Below are positions 23,301 to 35,334 of a stretch of DNA of 64,000 bases, piece by piece. Position 1 is the first letter of the stretch. Each line of letters begins with the position of its first letter. This stretch comes from Caprimulgus europaeus (taxonomy: Eukaryota > Chordata > Aves > Caprimulgiformes > Caprimulgidae): the NCBI GenBank assembly GCA_907165065.1, contig OU015528.1, positions 36,044,515 to 36,108,514 of the forward strand. Direction: 5' to 3'. A program made the position numbers and the translations under genes. The notes under the pieces were generated by a model that had not been told where the DNA came from, did not search any database, and was given only the letters and a program-made list of their open reading frames with translations.

Positions 23301-25127
23301 AGTATGAGAGAAATAATGCCTAATACCCAGTATGGGGGCTTTTTAATGGTAATACAAATATTATGCAGCATTTCCCTCCCCAAGTCAAGCTGTGCTTGCC
23401 TTGAATACAATCCTTCTACAAATACAAACATGTACATTCTGGGCGACAGGCCCTGGTTACAATGGGGACAAAGCGGAACTGTCTTCACACGCAGATAACA
23501 CAGACATTAATCCGACGATTGAAGAAATGGGATTTTGAACTGTGCAAATTCCAGTTCAAAGGAGGGATCCTGCTCAGTATAGATGTCTTTGTTATCAGCC
23601 CATGTTTAGCTAATAAATGGTTTATTAAAAATGGCACAGCTGTGAGTGGCTTACATTCATATTGCTGGTTTTGGAGTGGTCCAGCATTACAGCTTACAGC
23701 ACTGGAGAAGCTGTTCAGAGATGCTCACATACACCGCACAGGAGAAGCAGTGCACGGAACAATGGAGTTTTTCTATCGACAAGAGTTTTTCAGCCTACTT
23801 AAGTTCCTAGGCTTTATTTTGGTTCCATGTTATTAGTAGGCATCATCACAGAGAAGTGTTCTTAGACCTTTGGTTTTTTCTAGTGAGGAAAAGGCTGCTG
23901 AAGCATTCAGCTCCCAGAGTGGAGGTGAAGCCCTTTGGTGTGAGCACAGGTGTGCAGTCAGGGACCCCGTGGCTTTGAGACCAGCAAGTTTCCCTGTCGA
24001 AATGTGTGCTATGGAGTCCCACCACAGGAGAGAGCAAACAGACTATTTTAAAATAGCTGGTGGAGAAATAACTCTATATTTTGCAAACCACTTTTGCCTT
24101 CAGAAGGGCTAGCCAGAAACATTTATCACATGAATTCCTCCATGTATCTAGTTTTGTTCAGAAGAAAAATTGGAAAACTTTAATTGAATTCCACCTACAC
24201 ATGGCTTGACGGCTAGAAGAAGGTCTGGCAGGGGCTGGCCAACTGGGATACAGAAGCGTGTTGCCCATAAGCCTTTTTCTCATGCCCTACTCCTTATGTG
24301 GATGTAGAGTCCAGCAAAATAAGGCAAGTTCTGCTGTGCCATATTGATGCCTCCAGGGAATTTCCAGAAAAAAAATGTCAACTGGGGCCTTCTGGCTTCA
24401 TTCTGCTAGTCAAACACAGAATAATCACCTGACTTCCAGATCATGGACACCCCTCAGCCTGCCTTTATCATTGTTTGGAGCTCTGCAGCATAATGTCTTA
24501 ATAAAGTAGAAAGATGTTGTTGTTGGGTTGTACTTTATTCTTATTTTTAGTTTTTTTTAAAGGAGTATTTTCTTTACATGAAAGAACAACAAAATCTAGA
24601 CTGAAACTCATCCTTTCTTCTATTTAATTACCAGCCCTTTTGCATTCAAACAGTTTTAAGGTAAGGGTAATTATCATGAGAGGGGTTAGGAAGCATGGAA
24701 TAGGGCTTTTTTCTATCTGGGAGCCAAAAAGTTGCTTCAAAGGCCTTGGCAAACCAGATGGTAAAACATACCTTAATGTTACTCACTTATAGCAAGAAGA
24801 AAAATAGCATGGCTCTAGAGCATCTAATAGCAGCTATAGACATTACTTGAGCTGTCTGTGCCCCTGTCTGCTAGCCAGACAGAGACTACCAGGGATCAAA
24901 GTCCTGTGTTTGGGTATTGATTTAAGTCCAGCCTTATCACAGGTACTAAATTTACACTAGCTTCCAGCCACCGCAACAAAAATGCTCATTAGAAACTGTG
25001 TGCTTTAATTTAGAAATGCTTTTTACAGTTACCCTTCAGAATTTCTCCTTTTGGTTACAGATAATTTCACCATACTCTGTACAGATACACTTCTCATCTT
25101 TTTTTGTTTGTTTGTTTTCTTTGACAG

Positions 25128-25265
25128 GAAAACTGTCTCCCTTCTTAGCTCTGAGAATTATGCCCTAGAGAGAATGACACCTGGTGGTTCCTCTGCACTG
25201 GCAGGACCATGGCATCTGCACCAGCAGTTCACTGCATTGTACAGACTTGATCCTTGCTGCTCTGA
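25128..25265 (+). other. Candidate internal exon, 138 bp
   Basis: A good 3' splice site (TTTGTTTGTTTTCTTTGACAG, a T-rich tract ending at 25,127) precedes 138 bases, a multiple of three. These are open in the frame reading KTVSLLSSENYALERMTPGG and onward to FTALYRLDPCCS. The segment ends at TGA|GTAAGG (GT at 25,266), an acceptable donor. The splice phases at both ends match (phase 1 in, phase 1 compatible out). I do not recognise the peptide. It could be a lncRNA exon or chance. Confidence 0.18.
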
Positions 25266-27295
25266 GTAAGGTCAGAGTTTGCACTTAGTGCTGTAGTCAA
25301 ATAGATAAAGTTTTGTAACCACTATTATGAGCTTTTGTAGACACATGCTCCACATCTTCCTACAGTTCCTTGCTTGAGGCAAGATACCACCCTGAGAATA
25401 TCCAGTAGAAATGAATCCTGCTGCAAGATAAAGTTTTGACCTGAGTCTTTTGAATCATTAGCCTTATAGCTAGATGCTTGGGTTTTGTTGGTTGTTTTTT
25501 TCATGTGTTTGCCGACAACTTAATCTCCCCCTGCCTGTCAGTTCTTTATTGTAAAATCCTTCTGTCCAGGCTCCTGGAGATCTAAGAAGATCTCTAAGAA
25601 GAAAATTAACACTATCCTAGCAAAAACCAGGACACTCAGTCACTCCACCAGTGCCACTGTTTTAATCATTTCAACCCTCTTTTGCATGTGTGCAGTGGTG
25701 AGCAGATGGGGGAGCAGCCTGAAGAGAGAGTTTAAAGGACTTTTCTATAGTCATCTTTTAATTTTATTACATTACCTGAGTTTGACTTTCCCTTTTTAGG
25801 AAGGGAATAATATGTCATTAACTGATATTCCTGTTCTTAATCAGGCCAATGGAAATTCCTACAGGAGTATAAGGAAACTAGGTTCTGCAATTTCAACTGC
25901 ACACATCCATGCAAGCCAAACCCCAAACCAGCAACATCATCGATCTTGAAAGAGGTGCTGCCTGAACAGATGGTGCTCATTTTTTCTGCTTTTCAAGTTG
26001 TGCCATAGGCCTCACAGTCCTTTACTTGAAGTATTGAATCCTGGATGTCTGTGCAGCAAGCCTATGTCATGCTAACTGCAGAGGCCAGATGCCAAATAAC
26101 AATTTGTCAGACCTTTCCATTTAAATTGCCAGGTCTGGTGAATAACAGAAATATGCTTTCATTATTGAGGGAGCTGGTTTATATTTATACCTTTATCTGG
26201 AGGTTATAATTTAGGTACAACTTCTCCTTGTCCTAAATGGGAGGAGGTACAGCTATATGAGCACTGTCACTTGTGTCCTGCTGATCTTTGAACATTGTTA
26301 CAAAAATGTAAACACCATGATAACTAGCAGGGAGACTAGGAAAGAGAGTTTCAGAACACCCTTGTATTTGATTTATCTATATATCTGTCAAGTTGGCTGT
26401 CTAGGTACCCATTCACAAATATACAAAGATTCTTTCATACGACTGTCACTTGGTCAAACCACCTCACTCAGAGTAGGTGCCACCAGGTGAGTTGTAACGG
26501 GTCCAGATGAGTTTTGAATGTCCAGGAAAGTGAAGATTTCGCAGCCTGTCTGGGTTGCTCTTGTAGTGTTTGAGTATGACAATTATTTTTCTAGCACCTT
26601 GGAAATAGGTATTTCCTTTGTTGCAGCTTGTGCATATTGTCTTTTGTGGTTTCATTAGGTACCTCCAAGAAGTGTCTGTCCCCATCTATTTTCAGCTCTC
26701 CCATTGCATATTTAAAGGTCTCTATTTTTTCCTTTCTTCTGACACATTTTTCTCCTAGGAAAAGAGATTTAATCCCTTTCCTGTCTTAGTCCCATTTTGA
26801 AATGTTTTGTCCTTAGCTATGGCCGTGTAGAAGCAGTACATGAACTTCAGTGAATATTTGAGCCCAAATTTAGTCACAGGATCTTACTGTGATGTGTATA
26901 TTATTCTTGAATTACTTTTTACATTTTACTTATGCAATTCTCCCTCATCCCTTCTAAAATAACCCAGAAGCTTTTAAACCTCCGAAGGAGCAGCATACTG
27001 GACTGTTAAAAAAACAATGGCCTTTAAAACTCCATCCCTTCATATCTATCTTCTCTTTCGTGCTGCCTAGAAAAAAGTTACATTTTGTGAAGGATAAAAT
27101 CCCATGGGAAAGCTGATGCAGGGATTATGACATCAAATTTAATGAGTCAATCCCTGCCACTTCTGAAGTAAGGTCTGCATTGCAGCTTTTTGTAAATCCC
27201 ATAAAGACCAAAGTCATTTGGGACTGGATAGAATTTGATGCCCAAGGTTCAGTCACCTAGGGTCCTCTCTAATTCACGAGTCAGTCGTCTTGCAG

Positions 27296-27500
27296 GTTGC
27301 CTTCCTTTCCCATTGGTGGCCTAACAAACAAGCAGAGATTAGACTTGCCAGTTTTAGGCGGCTAACTTTAGAAGAAATGAATCGCCCCTTGCTAGCGTGT
27401 TGGCTTGTTCCTGTCATGAGTCCTCTACGAGTTGAATCTCTGCATCCCTTAAATTACCCTCGTTACTTAACTGGCTTTTATGAAGTTCCTTGGCCCAGAT
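27296..27500 (+). other. Candidate exon or conserved non-coding block, 205 bp
   Basis: TCGTCTTGCAG precedes position 27,296, though its pyrimidine tract is weak, and GTAAGTG, a near-ideal donor start, begins at 27,501. The interval is open on the plus strand (residues such as WWPNKQAEIRLASFRRLTLE) and keeps several CpGs (GGCGGC, ATCGCC, AGCGTG, TACGAG, CTCGTT), more than its surroundings. No family is recognised. Conservation of a regulatory element would explain the CpGs as well as an exon would. Confidence 0.15.
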
Positions 27501-29090
27501 GTAAGTGATGTCCAATATTTCCCACATTGGACCAAATACAAATGCATGATTATGGAACAAGAGCAATACTTCACACTTAAATCCCCCTGTCTAAACAGAT
27601 TCCTATCAAGATTTTATTTGTGATTTACTATACCTTCAGAAAATCTCACAGTATTTTATAAATTACACTGTAGGAGATTACAGTGTGTGCACTCTAACCT
27701 AAACACTGTGATTTACAGAGAGGTTGGAACTCATTGTGGAAAACCGAGCTGAATGGAGGAGGAGAACAAGTTCCACAGTTAAGAAAAAGGAGCAGGAATT
27801 AGCATGCACCTTTCCAGCATTAACTGTGACAAAGCCACCGAGAGGTAGCGCAGCTCTATTCCGCTTTCCTGTGATTGTATTCACCAGCAGCAGAGGTAAC
27901 AGCAGTGTTTTCAAAGGTACGTGAGAAATTCCAAAAGATTTTCTTTTTGAATGATGCCAAACCAGAAAATTCAAATCAGTACAAGCTGTGGTGAAACAGA
28001 TATGCGGTGTCTAAGCCTCATAGAGGTATAGATGTTTTAGACTCACTGTAAATGGAGAAAAGAAACTTTCACTGTATATTTCTAGTCTGCCCAATTTTCC
28101 ACATAAGATACATTTTCACACTCTGCCTACACACTCATATGACATATATTATGCATCTGCTGCAAACAAAGGAGTCACATTCAGACACACAGACACCCCC
28201 CACGCCCAGATCTGCCTTCCCCCCCTGACCCCAACATGATGTAGGAGCTGCAGCCTACCAGCAGTTCCCCTGGCGGGGCTTTAATAGGGAGATGCTGAGG
28301 TCGGCTGCTGTATCTGCAGCACATATGCACTCGTGGAGAATCCCTGCATAATCAGGCCAGCAGGGACATCAGAAAGCCAAAACCACCATGCAACATCTCC
28401 ATAACAATATCTAAGTCTGCGGTGGTTGCTAATATAATTCTGCAGATGGAGAACCATGAGGGCTTAGGACCAGTGGGGAATATGGGATAACTGGAAGTTA
28501 GTAAAAAAAAAATAAATCTATCATACATGAAATGTTTAAGCCAAGATTTTGTGAGGAATATAAGGCTGAAGTGGGTCTTTTTAGTAACAGTCTTAATCAA
28601 AGGTTTAAATTCAACCTAGAGATAAAAACCCCATCATGTTTCCTGGTAATATGCACTAGCCAGGCAAGCAGTAATCTTTCCCTACTTGCTGATGAAGCAA
28701 ACAGATAGGAGAGTGAAAAAATCCAGGCTCTCCGGTGCTCAGTTTCCACTCACTGTCACTGGTTTAGTCCCTTCCCATCTCCTTTTCTCATTTAATTAAA
28801 ACACATTAATGGCAATGCCTATCAACTAGCGGCTTTGCATTCAGCGTCTGTATCTCCTAGACCAGCTGCTGAGTCAATCTGACATGGAGAGAGTAGTGGT
28901 TTGGCTTTTGCAGTCATTTAGCTGCAGCGTCCACACATCTGAGGTGTGATGCAGAAGCGATGGGAGCTGTGCCCCCGATGGCGGGTTTGGAGAAGAAGCC
29001 TGTAACTGGGCACTCACCGCTTGGTGCACTTCCATCCTCTGAGAAAACTCTCTTTACTATCCTTTGCAGTTAATAATCAGCTTTCTGCTT

Positions 29091-29092
<2 letters not shown>

Positions 29093-29146
<54 letters not shown>
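29093..29146. repeat. (TA)n microsatellite, 27 units
   Basis: An uninterrupted run of 54 alternating T and A bases. It is likely polymorphic and cruciform-prone. Apparent minus-strand open frames with alternating Tyr-Ile through it are products of the repeat. Confidence 0.99.
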
Positions 29147-29150
<4 letters not shown>

Positions 29151-32100
29151 TTGTAACACTCTATGCCTAGTAAGGAAACTTTTAAATAGTGTTTTTTCCT
29201 CTGTTTTTTCAAACATAATTTGCAAGCAATACAGATCATTGTACCCCAGGGAAAGGTAGTGATAGGAAAGGAGTAGGGGATTTTTATATTGTTTTAAGAG
29301 GGAAAAAGAGGTCATAAGCAGCATTGTGAGAAAAACAAATAACTGCAGATTTTTCGATACTATAGGCAAAAGAAACAAGACCAGGAAACCAGTTCTGAGC
29401 TGGGGGGGTACCATGCATGGGGCCATTGATTAGAGAAAATTATTTTTTTGTCTGAACACATTCAGTAACACTGACTAGCTGCTGATGTCCAAGTAAAAGT
29501 GACAGAGATAGAAACAAGCCCCGATTATTTTATCTTTTATGTAGAGCTGTCATGCATTAAAGAACTTCATATACATCAGTGAAGTCTCCTGACACCACAC
29601 CAGGCAAATGAGCATTACATAGCAGATGGCTAAAATGAGACTTAAAGAAGCTGAGCAGAAGTGGCCTCGCTGGAAACACAGCTCAGCAGCCTCCTGCTCA
29701 GATAAGCACCCTCAGCCTCTTTCTCCATCCTCCCTTTGCAGCCACAACATGTTTGTGGAAGTCACCACGGGAACATTATCCTGGGGGACAGGAGTGGGAC
29801 TGGAGCATCAGACATGGGATTTGCCACCATTGTCCCCATGCCACGCTGGGGAATGTGATATCAAGCCTCCCACTCTGCTCACAACTGTGGGAATCAAAGC
29901 CTGTGTCTCATGTCCATTGGAAAGAGAAATAGCCAGGATTATCATCCTGCAACAAATGCTGAGAACCCCACAGAACTAAGTGTTGCACTGCAAACATTAC
30001 TACCTCATCCCTTAGCTCCTTAGCTGTTGGGATATTTTCAGTCTTACTGAATGCAACTAGCGATAAACATTTAGGGTCAGAGTCTAAGGTAACTTCTTCA
30101 GACAACTCCCCACATGGCAGTTGCCCAGATAGTGAAGGCAGTAACTGGCAGAGGGTATTTTTCACCACTGAATTAGCTCAGGATGCTGCAGGATGTTTAA
30201 AGGAAGCCAATTCTTTGGTCTCACTGCAGCCCTGTGAGAAATGACAGTAAGAAGCAATTCTCACTCATAGAGAAATGCTGTAGTGCACTTGAAATTGAAA
30301 TTTCAAAATGGCCATCAACAAAAGCCATCTGTCTGAAAGATGCAGGTTTGCTTAATGTGTGCTAGAAATATAAAGGCAAGTTTCATTGGCAGTAATGTAT
30401 GTTTTTTGTCTGACTTTAACACCAAACTTCTCAATCTGAGAAATAATTTCAGTCCTTTGACTCAGTGTTAAAGAAAATATTTAGTTCTGTGCATAAACTG
30501 GGTGGAGGGCCAAAATCTTTCTCCTATAACCTGCAGAAATTGCTGGAGTTACTCCAGGAATGCATTTAGTCCCTTCTGTTCAAAATTTAAGACCTGCTGT
30601 TATTCTGACAGTGCAGGTAATTGCTACAGCTGGAGCGAGGTTGTATCTCATCGTCTCCAGCCTCAGCCCCTCCTGCCGTTGTCTTTTCCCGCAGCAGTCA
30701 CACTGTGAATCTCTCAGAGCATGCTGAGGGATGGATCCAGCACTAAATACTCACCTGACGGGTGCTGGTGGGGGAGGTCTCTGCAACCTGAGGTGCATCC
30801 CGCACTGGTTTCCCTGTAGAAGAGGAAGGGCAAGACCTCACCTATGGGGATGGCTTGAGGAAACCCTACAGATTTCGAGGTATTCACAGAAGTTCCTTTC
30901 CCTCCACTAGTCCCAAGTAAAAAGGACAAAAACTCGTGGGTCAGCTTGAGGGCTTTCTCCTCCACTTCAGCACTCAGACCCCAACGTGGCTCCTGTTTCC
31001 CCATCAGAGATTACTGATTTGGCCACGGGACAAAAAGCAACCAAAGGCAAAGAGTCACCTTCCAAATATGCCATGGTGAAAATCTCTGCCCTGGAGAGCT
31101 TTGGAATAAAGAGACAGAAAATGGGCACTAAGGAGGTGGTATTAGCTTTGTTTTACAGCTGCAGACCCAGAGCTTAAATCCCCACAATGATGATTTATGC
31201 AAGACCCCGAGTTCACCCAGCCCCATGCAGTGGTACAAGCCAGACTTCTCTGCCGAGTCCCCCATGAAGCTCTGAAATCTTCTTGAATGGGAAAAAAATT
31301 ATCACATGTGCATGGAGATGAGATGCTTCCCACCTTTCAATCTTCCTAGCTGGAATCATTCTTTGATAAATAAACAGCTGTGAAAAGGGCAGGATCAAGA
31401 GGTGAACTGTTGGACACTGTGCTAAGAACAAATTGGCCGGCTTTCTGTTATGCCATTCAGATACTGCATGTATACACATGCTCACTTACAAAACCAATGC
31501 CAGCAGATTATATTTCCTTCCAAGCAGGATCATCTATGAATACAGAAAACTCTATGTTGAATTAGAAAAGTCCATCAGTTTTTCCTCTCCCTGTAAGTAT
31601 ACACATCCACATCCACAAGTCTGGGCAGACATACAGCTGTGGTGCAGTGCACTATAAACAAATGTGTAAGTGAAATTATTATATCTAAAATAGCACACAC
31701 TCAAGAGATACATATCAGCAGCTTTCCAAATTCCAACACCTCCCTGGCTGCTTATCTGCATCCCATACATTTTTAGACTTACCATTACAAATAATTTCAA
31801 TTTGCAATCATTTTCTTAAACAGATTGTAGACAGATTAATCTTATTTCATCTTGTTAGACATATCCTTCATGCAGAGTGTAAAACAATAATCCGCTTGTA
31901 ATGCTTACTGGCATTGGCTCTCATCAAAGAGACAGGCGAAGAACTGCAATTAATGGCAATAAGGGAGAGTTGGCTCGTTGGGTGGCAGTGACTCAGAGGG
32001 TTTTCCACCTGCCTGCTGCAGGACTGAAGTCCATGAATTTCAAAGTTGCCTGTGTATTTATAGTCATTATGGAGGTGTGTCTCAGCCAGTACCAATTAAT

Positions 32101-35100
32101 GACAACTGTAACTTTTTATGAAGGAAAATGTCAGTACCATCTGGGACTCCTAGAGAAAGAAAAACCTGTGGACTTGTCTTCTGCAGCATGGCAACTCCTG
32201 TCATTATAGCCAGCACAAAAGCAGACTGCTATGTTATAATTTTCACTTCCACTGATTACTCTGTTTTCTCACTAATATGAGTTGGAACATGTGTATTTTG
32301 ATATTTGAAGGGCAGGATTTTTCCAATTGTTTCACCTCTTAATGGTTGGTGGAGCAGCAGTGGCCCTCGACTGCACACTAGGAAGCACTATTGTTCAGTC
32401 AGCTCTGCCCCAGCTTTGAAAACTCTTTGTCTTCCCCTGAGCAGTTGTGACTATGCAAATAACAGCACTCATTTTGACCACTGAAAAGATGAAGTTTGGC
32501 CTTGCATTATACAACTTGTTTAAGTAAAAAAATAATAAAAATGAACGGTACATTATCAGGCTGACTAAAATTCTTCAGGCAGTGAAACAGCATTTTCATA
32601 CAAGATGCAAGAGGACAGGTTTCCCAATAACACCGTGCTTCAATCTTTCTAACAGAAAACCTAAGCTAGAAAACTATCCACTGTCTATTCCCAGTCAAGT
32701 GTGGGTATTTTTCCTGAGATAAAAGGCAAAGTGTTCAGTTAAAAACAGTGGTATTTAGCCTGTGAAAACATGTTATATATCAATCATTTCAGCCTTCCAA
32801 TACTACCTGGTATTTTCCAGCACAGGTTTTAAAATTCATACAAAGACTTCACAAGATCTTTTGCGCATCCTTCTCACTGGAGCACTCTGGAATGGGCATG
32901 TAGAAACACAGCCCCACTTCTGTATAGATGAATCTGGAAATGAAGACCCAAAATACAGTGTCTAGCTGAAGAGATATGAGGAGAGCAGAGATAAAACTGA
33001 GATTACATTAAATGTACATTTGCCCTATTCAAATGAAAGTTTCTCTTTTCTGAGCTCCAGTGTCCTGAATGAATAAGAAGTAACCTTTTTTCTGCTCTGA
33101 GCTCTCTTAGTGGGCATTTTAATGACTGTTGTCTCAAGTTTACAGCCAGCTGTTTAATTACCAAATGCCAATATTTATGACAGCCCAGCATATACAGTGA
33201 TAGTGACACTATTCAGTGTTTATGGGGAGCACATTTTTTGTAAACACCAACACTAAGTAGTCACAGTAACTACTCTCTTGGTACTCCCACTAATTTCAGA
33301 GGACAACGAGCAAGATTTCCTTGAAACTTAAGATCCAGAGACTGTTCACCCCTTACCTTTTCAGTGACTCCAGACCCAGCATGTAGTAGGCAGTAAGAAA
33401 GAATTATGATTTCTTATTGCTGAAAAATCATTGCTGAACTGATGGAGTGAGGGATATTTTTAAGGTGCTGTGATTGGTTTGGAGGTGGTGGGGAGCCTGA
33501 CAAGGTGAGCGGTGGGGAGGGAATACTCCATCTTTCCCACAATAGCTCAGTGATTGGAACAACATTTGGAGAGGGAGAATAGGTGGGCAGAGTATCAGAC
33601 ACTCTTTGCCTCTCAAAATCTTCCTTTTCTCACTAGCAAACTCCAAAGTCTCTGCTTAAAGAATTGCTCAAAAGCAGAGGCACTTCTTGATTTTAAAGTC
33701 TGTGAAAAGAAGCAGTTGTTGAGAGCAAAGATGTTCTCCAAGACTTGGATGACTCAAATACACCTATGCTGCCACTTTGGTGGAATTCAGCCATTGGGAA
33801 TTGGATCCAAAAGCCTGCGAGGATGCAGCAGGACAGACATCATGCAGGGAGGGACTGCACTGTGGCAGACTTTGTTTCCATGTAGTAAGGGAAAGATTGC
33901 AAATTTGAACATTAAGCTGTTCTTGCTTACCATCAACTTCTGTACTTCCACGTTTAGGTCACAATTATATTTACCACATAATTGCAATCAGAGGAGAACC
34001 TCAGGTTTGTATCTTATTCAACAGAAAACACTCTCCTATTGTGATGTTTTCTAATATTGGAAATTATGGAAGAAACCATATCAGTAGCTCACACCACTTC
34101 CTGCAGAGACTGTTTCTCTAAGACATGCTACAGAGCAATATTCATCCAAAGTAACAAAAAGTGTAAATTAAGTTGATAAAAATTGAATCGAATTGAGGAA
34201 ATATTCATTCTGCCTGGGAATGACTACACAGATATCTAATGCAGTTTAAATAATGTATCCTAAATGTTTTCCTTTAGGTAATTTGATTACTGTTCCTGAC
34301 CTGCCCCATGTAATAATCAGATGTTCTCTGCTGGAGTATTAACCAGGCTTGCATTTGGGAGTCTGCTCTGAAGATCTTAAACGAAGATTCCACCGAACAC
34401 ACTGGGCTTTGCAGCAGATACTCACCTTACAGGGCTGGCTGAAATGAGCTCAAGGAGTGGAGGAGCAGCTTGCCCTGCTATAACATCGCCACGTAACATA
34501 ACACAGAACATCCACATTATGTCAGTGAGAAGGCTCATCTGGTCCTGCTTTCTCTCTTCCATGCACACCATTAGGAGACAGGAATATAAGAACAAAGGAG
34601 TGTGTGTTTGCTCCTGTGTGTGGAAGGGGGAAGTACAAAAGTAAAGGAGGAGGAACCATCTCTGTACACCTCTGAAGCAATAGGAGAGTCCCTGAACTAC
34701 AGACTATAACCAGATGTTCATGTTTAGTAGCCATCAATGGACCACTCTTTCATTAATTAATTTTTATCTTCCTTACAGTTTTTATATTAATTAAGCTCCA
34801 TGTGAAAAGGCATTTTGTTTAAGTCCATTACATTTTAGCCACAGGTATCTATTGTGTTCCTTGTCTTCTCCTGGCTTTCTGTCATCAGTAACAGGAGTGG
34901 CTGCAGTATCTGAAGTAATAAAGTAACAGCAGAAATGAAGATTTTTATTACCATCATTTACTTGGGGGTGGGGGCAGGTTGGTGAAATGTCAGTAACTAG
35001 TTGCCTAAAGAAAAGAAAAAAATGAGCAAACTTTCAAGAAGAGGGATATGTAATGAGCCAAGTGGAGTCAGGAGCCCTGTGTTTCCAGCCAGTATTTGAT

Positions 35101-35290
35101 CATCTCGCTCAAATTCTCTGTTCTGTGAAACATAAATGAAAACATGGACTACTATAATAAAAATTTGTACAATATTTTAAAGTTTAGATTACAATATAAA
35201 TGCCAAACACATGGGGTTTCTTTGTCCTTACTGTAAATGCTTTGCTTGCATTGACACTATCCTTACTTAAATGGGTTAAACATATATGAA

Positions 35291-35334
35291 CGTATATATA
35301 TACATTACATATATATACGTGTATATATATACAT
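35291..35334. repeat. A+T-rich palindromic TA repeat
   Basis: CGTATATATATAC and CATATATATACG form an inverted repeat around a short spacer, followed by a third GTATATATATAC block. This looks like an eroded TA/CA-type microsatellite with potential to form a hairpin. No gene is associated. Confidence 0.8.

Larger units (their letters stand above)
20364..29092. other. Non-coding, repeat-poor stretch
   Basis: I recognise no gene and no interspersed repeat in these 8.7 kb. Sub-regions at about 22,850-23,100, 23,290-23,800, 27,290-27,500 and 27,720-27,930 read like conserved non-coding sequence or possible exons, with scattered retained CpGs in an otherwise CpG-poor background. Only an alignment could confirm this. 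Candidate exons are listed separately. Confidence 0.55.

Noticed and set aside
29057..29426. Open frames with long Tyr-Ile alternation
   Set aside because: They are a translation of the (TA)n microsatellite.
33554..34054. A 166-codon plus-strand open frame
   Set aside because: No domain, no splice-like borders, no repeat similarity; consistent with chance.
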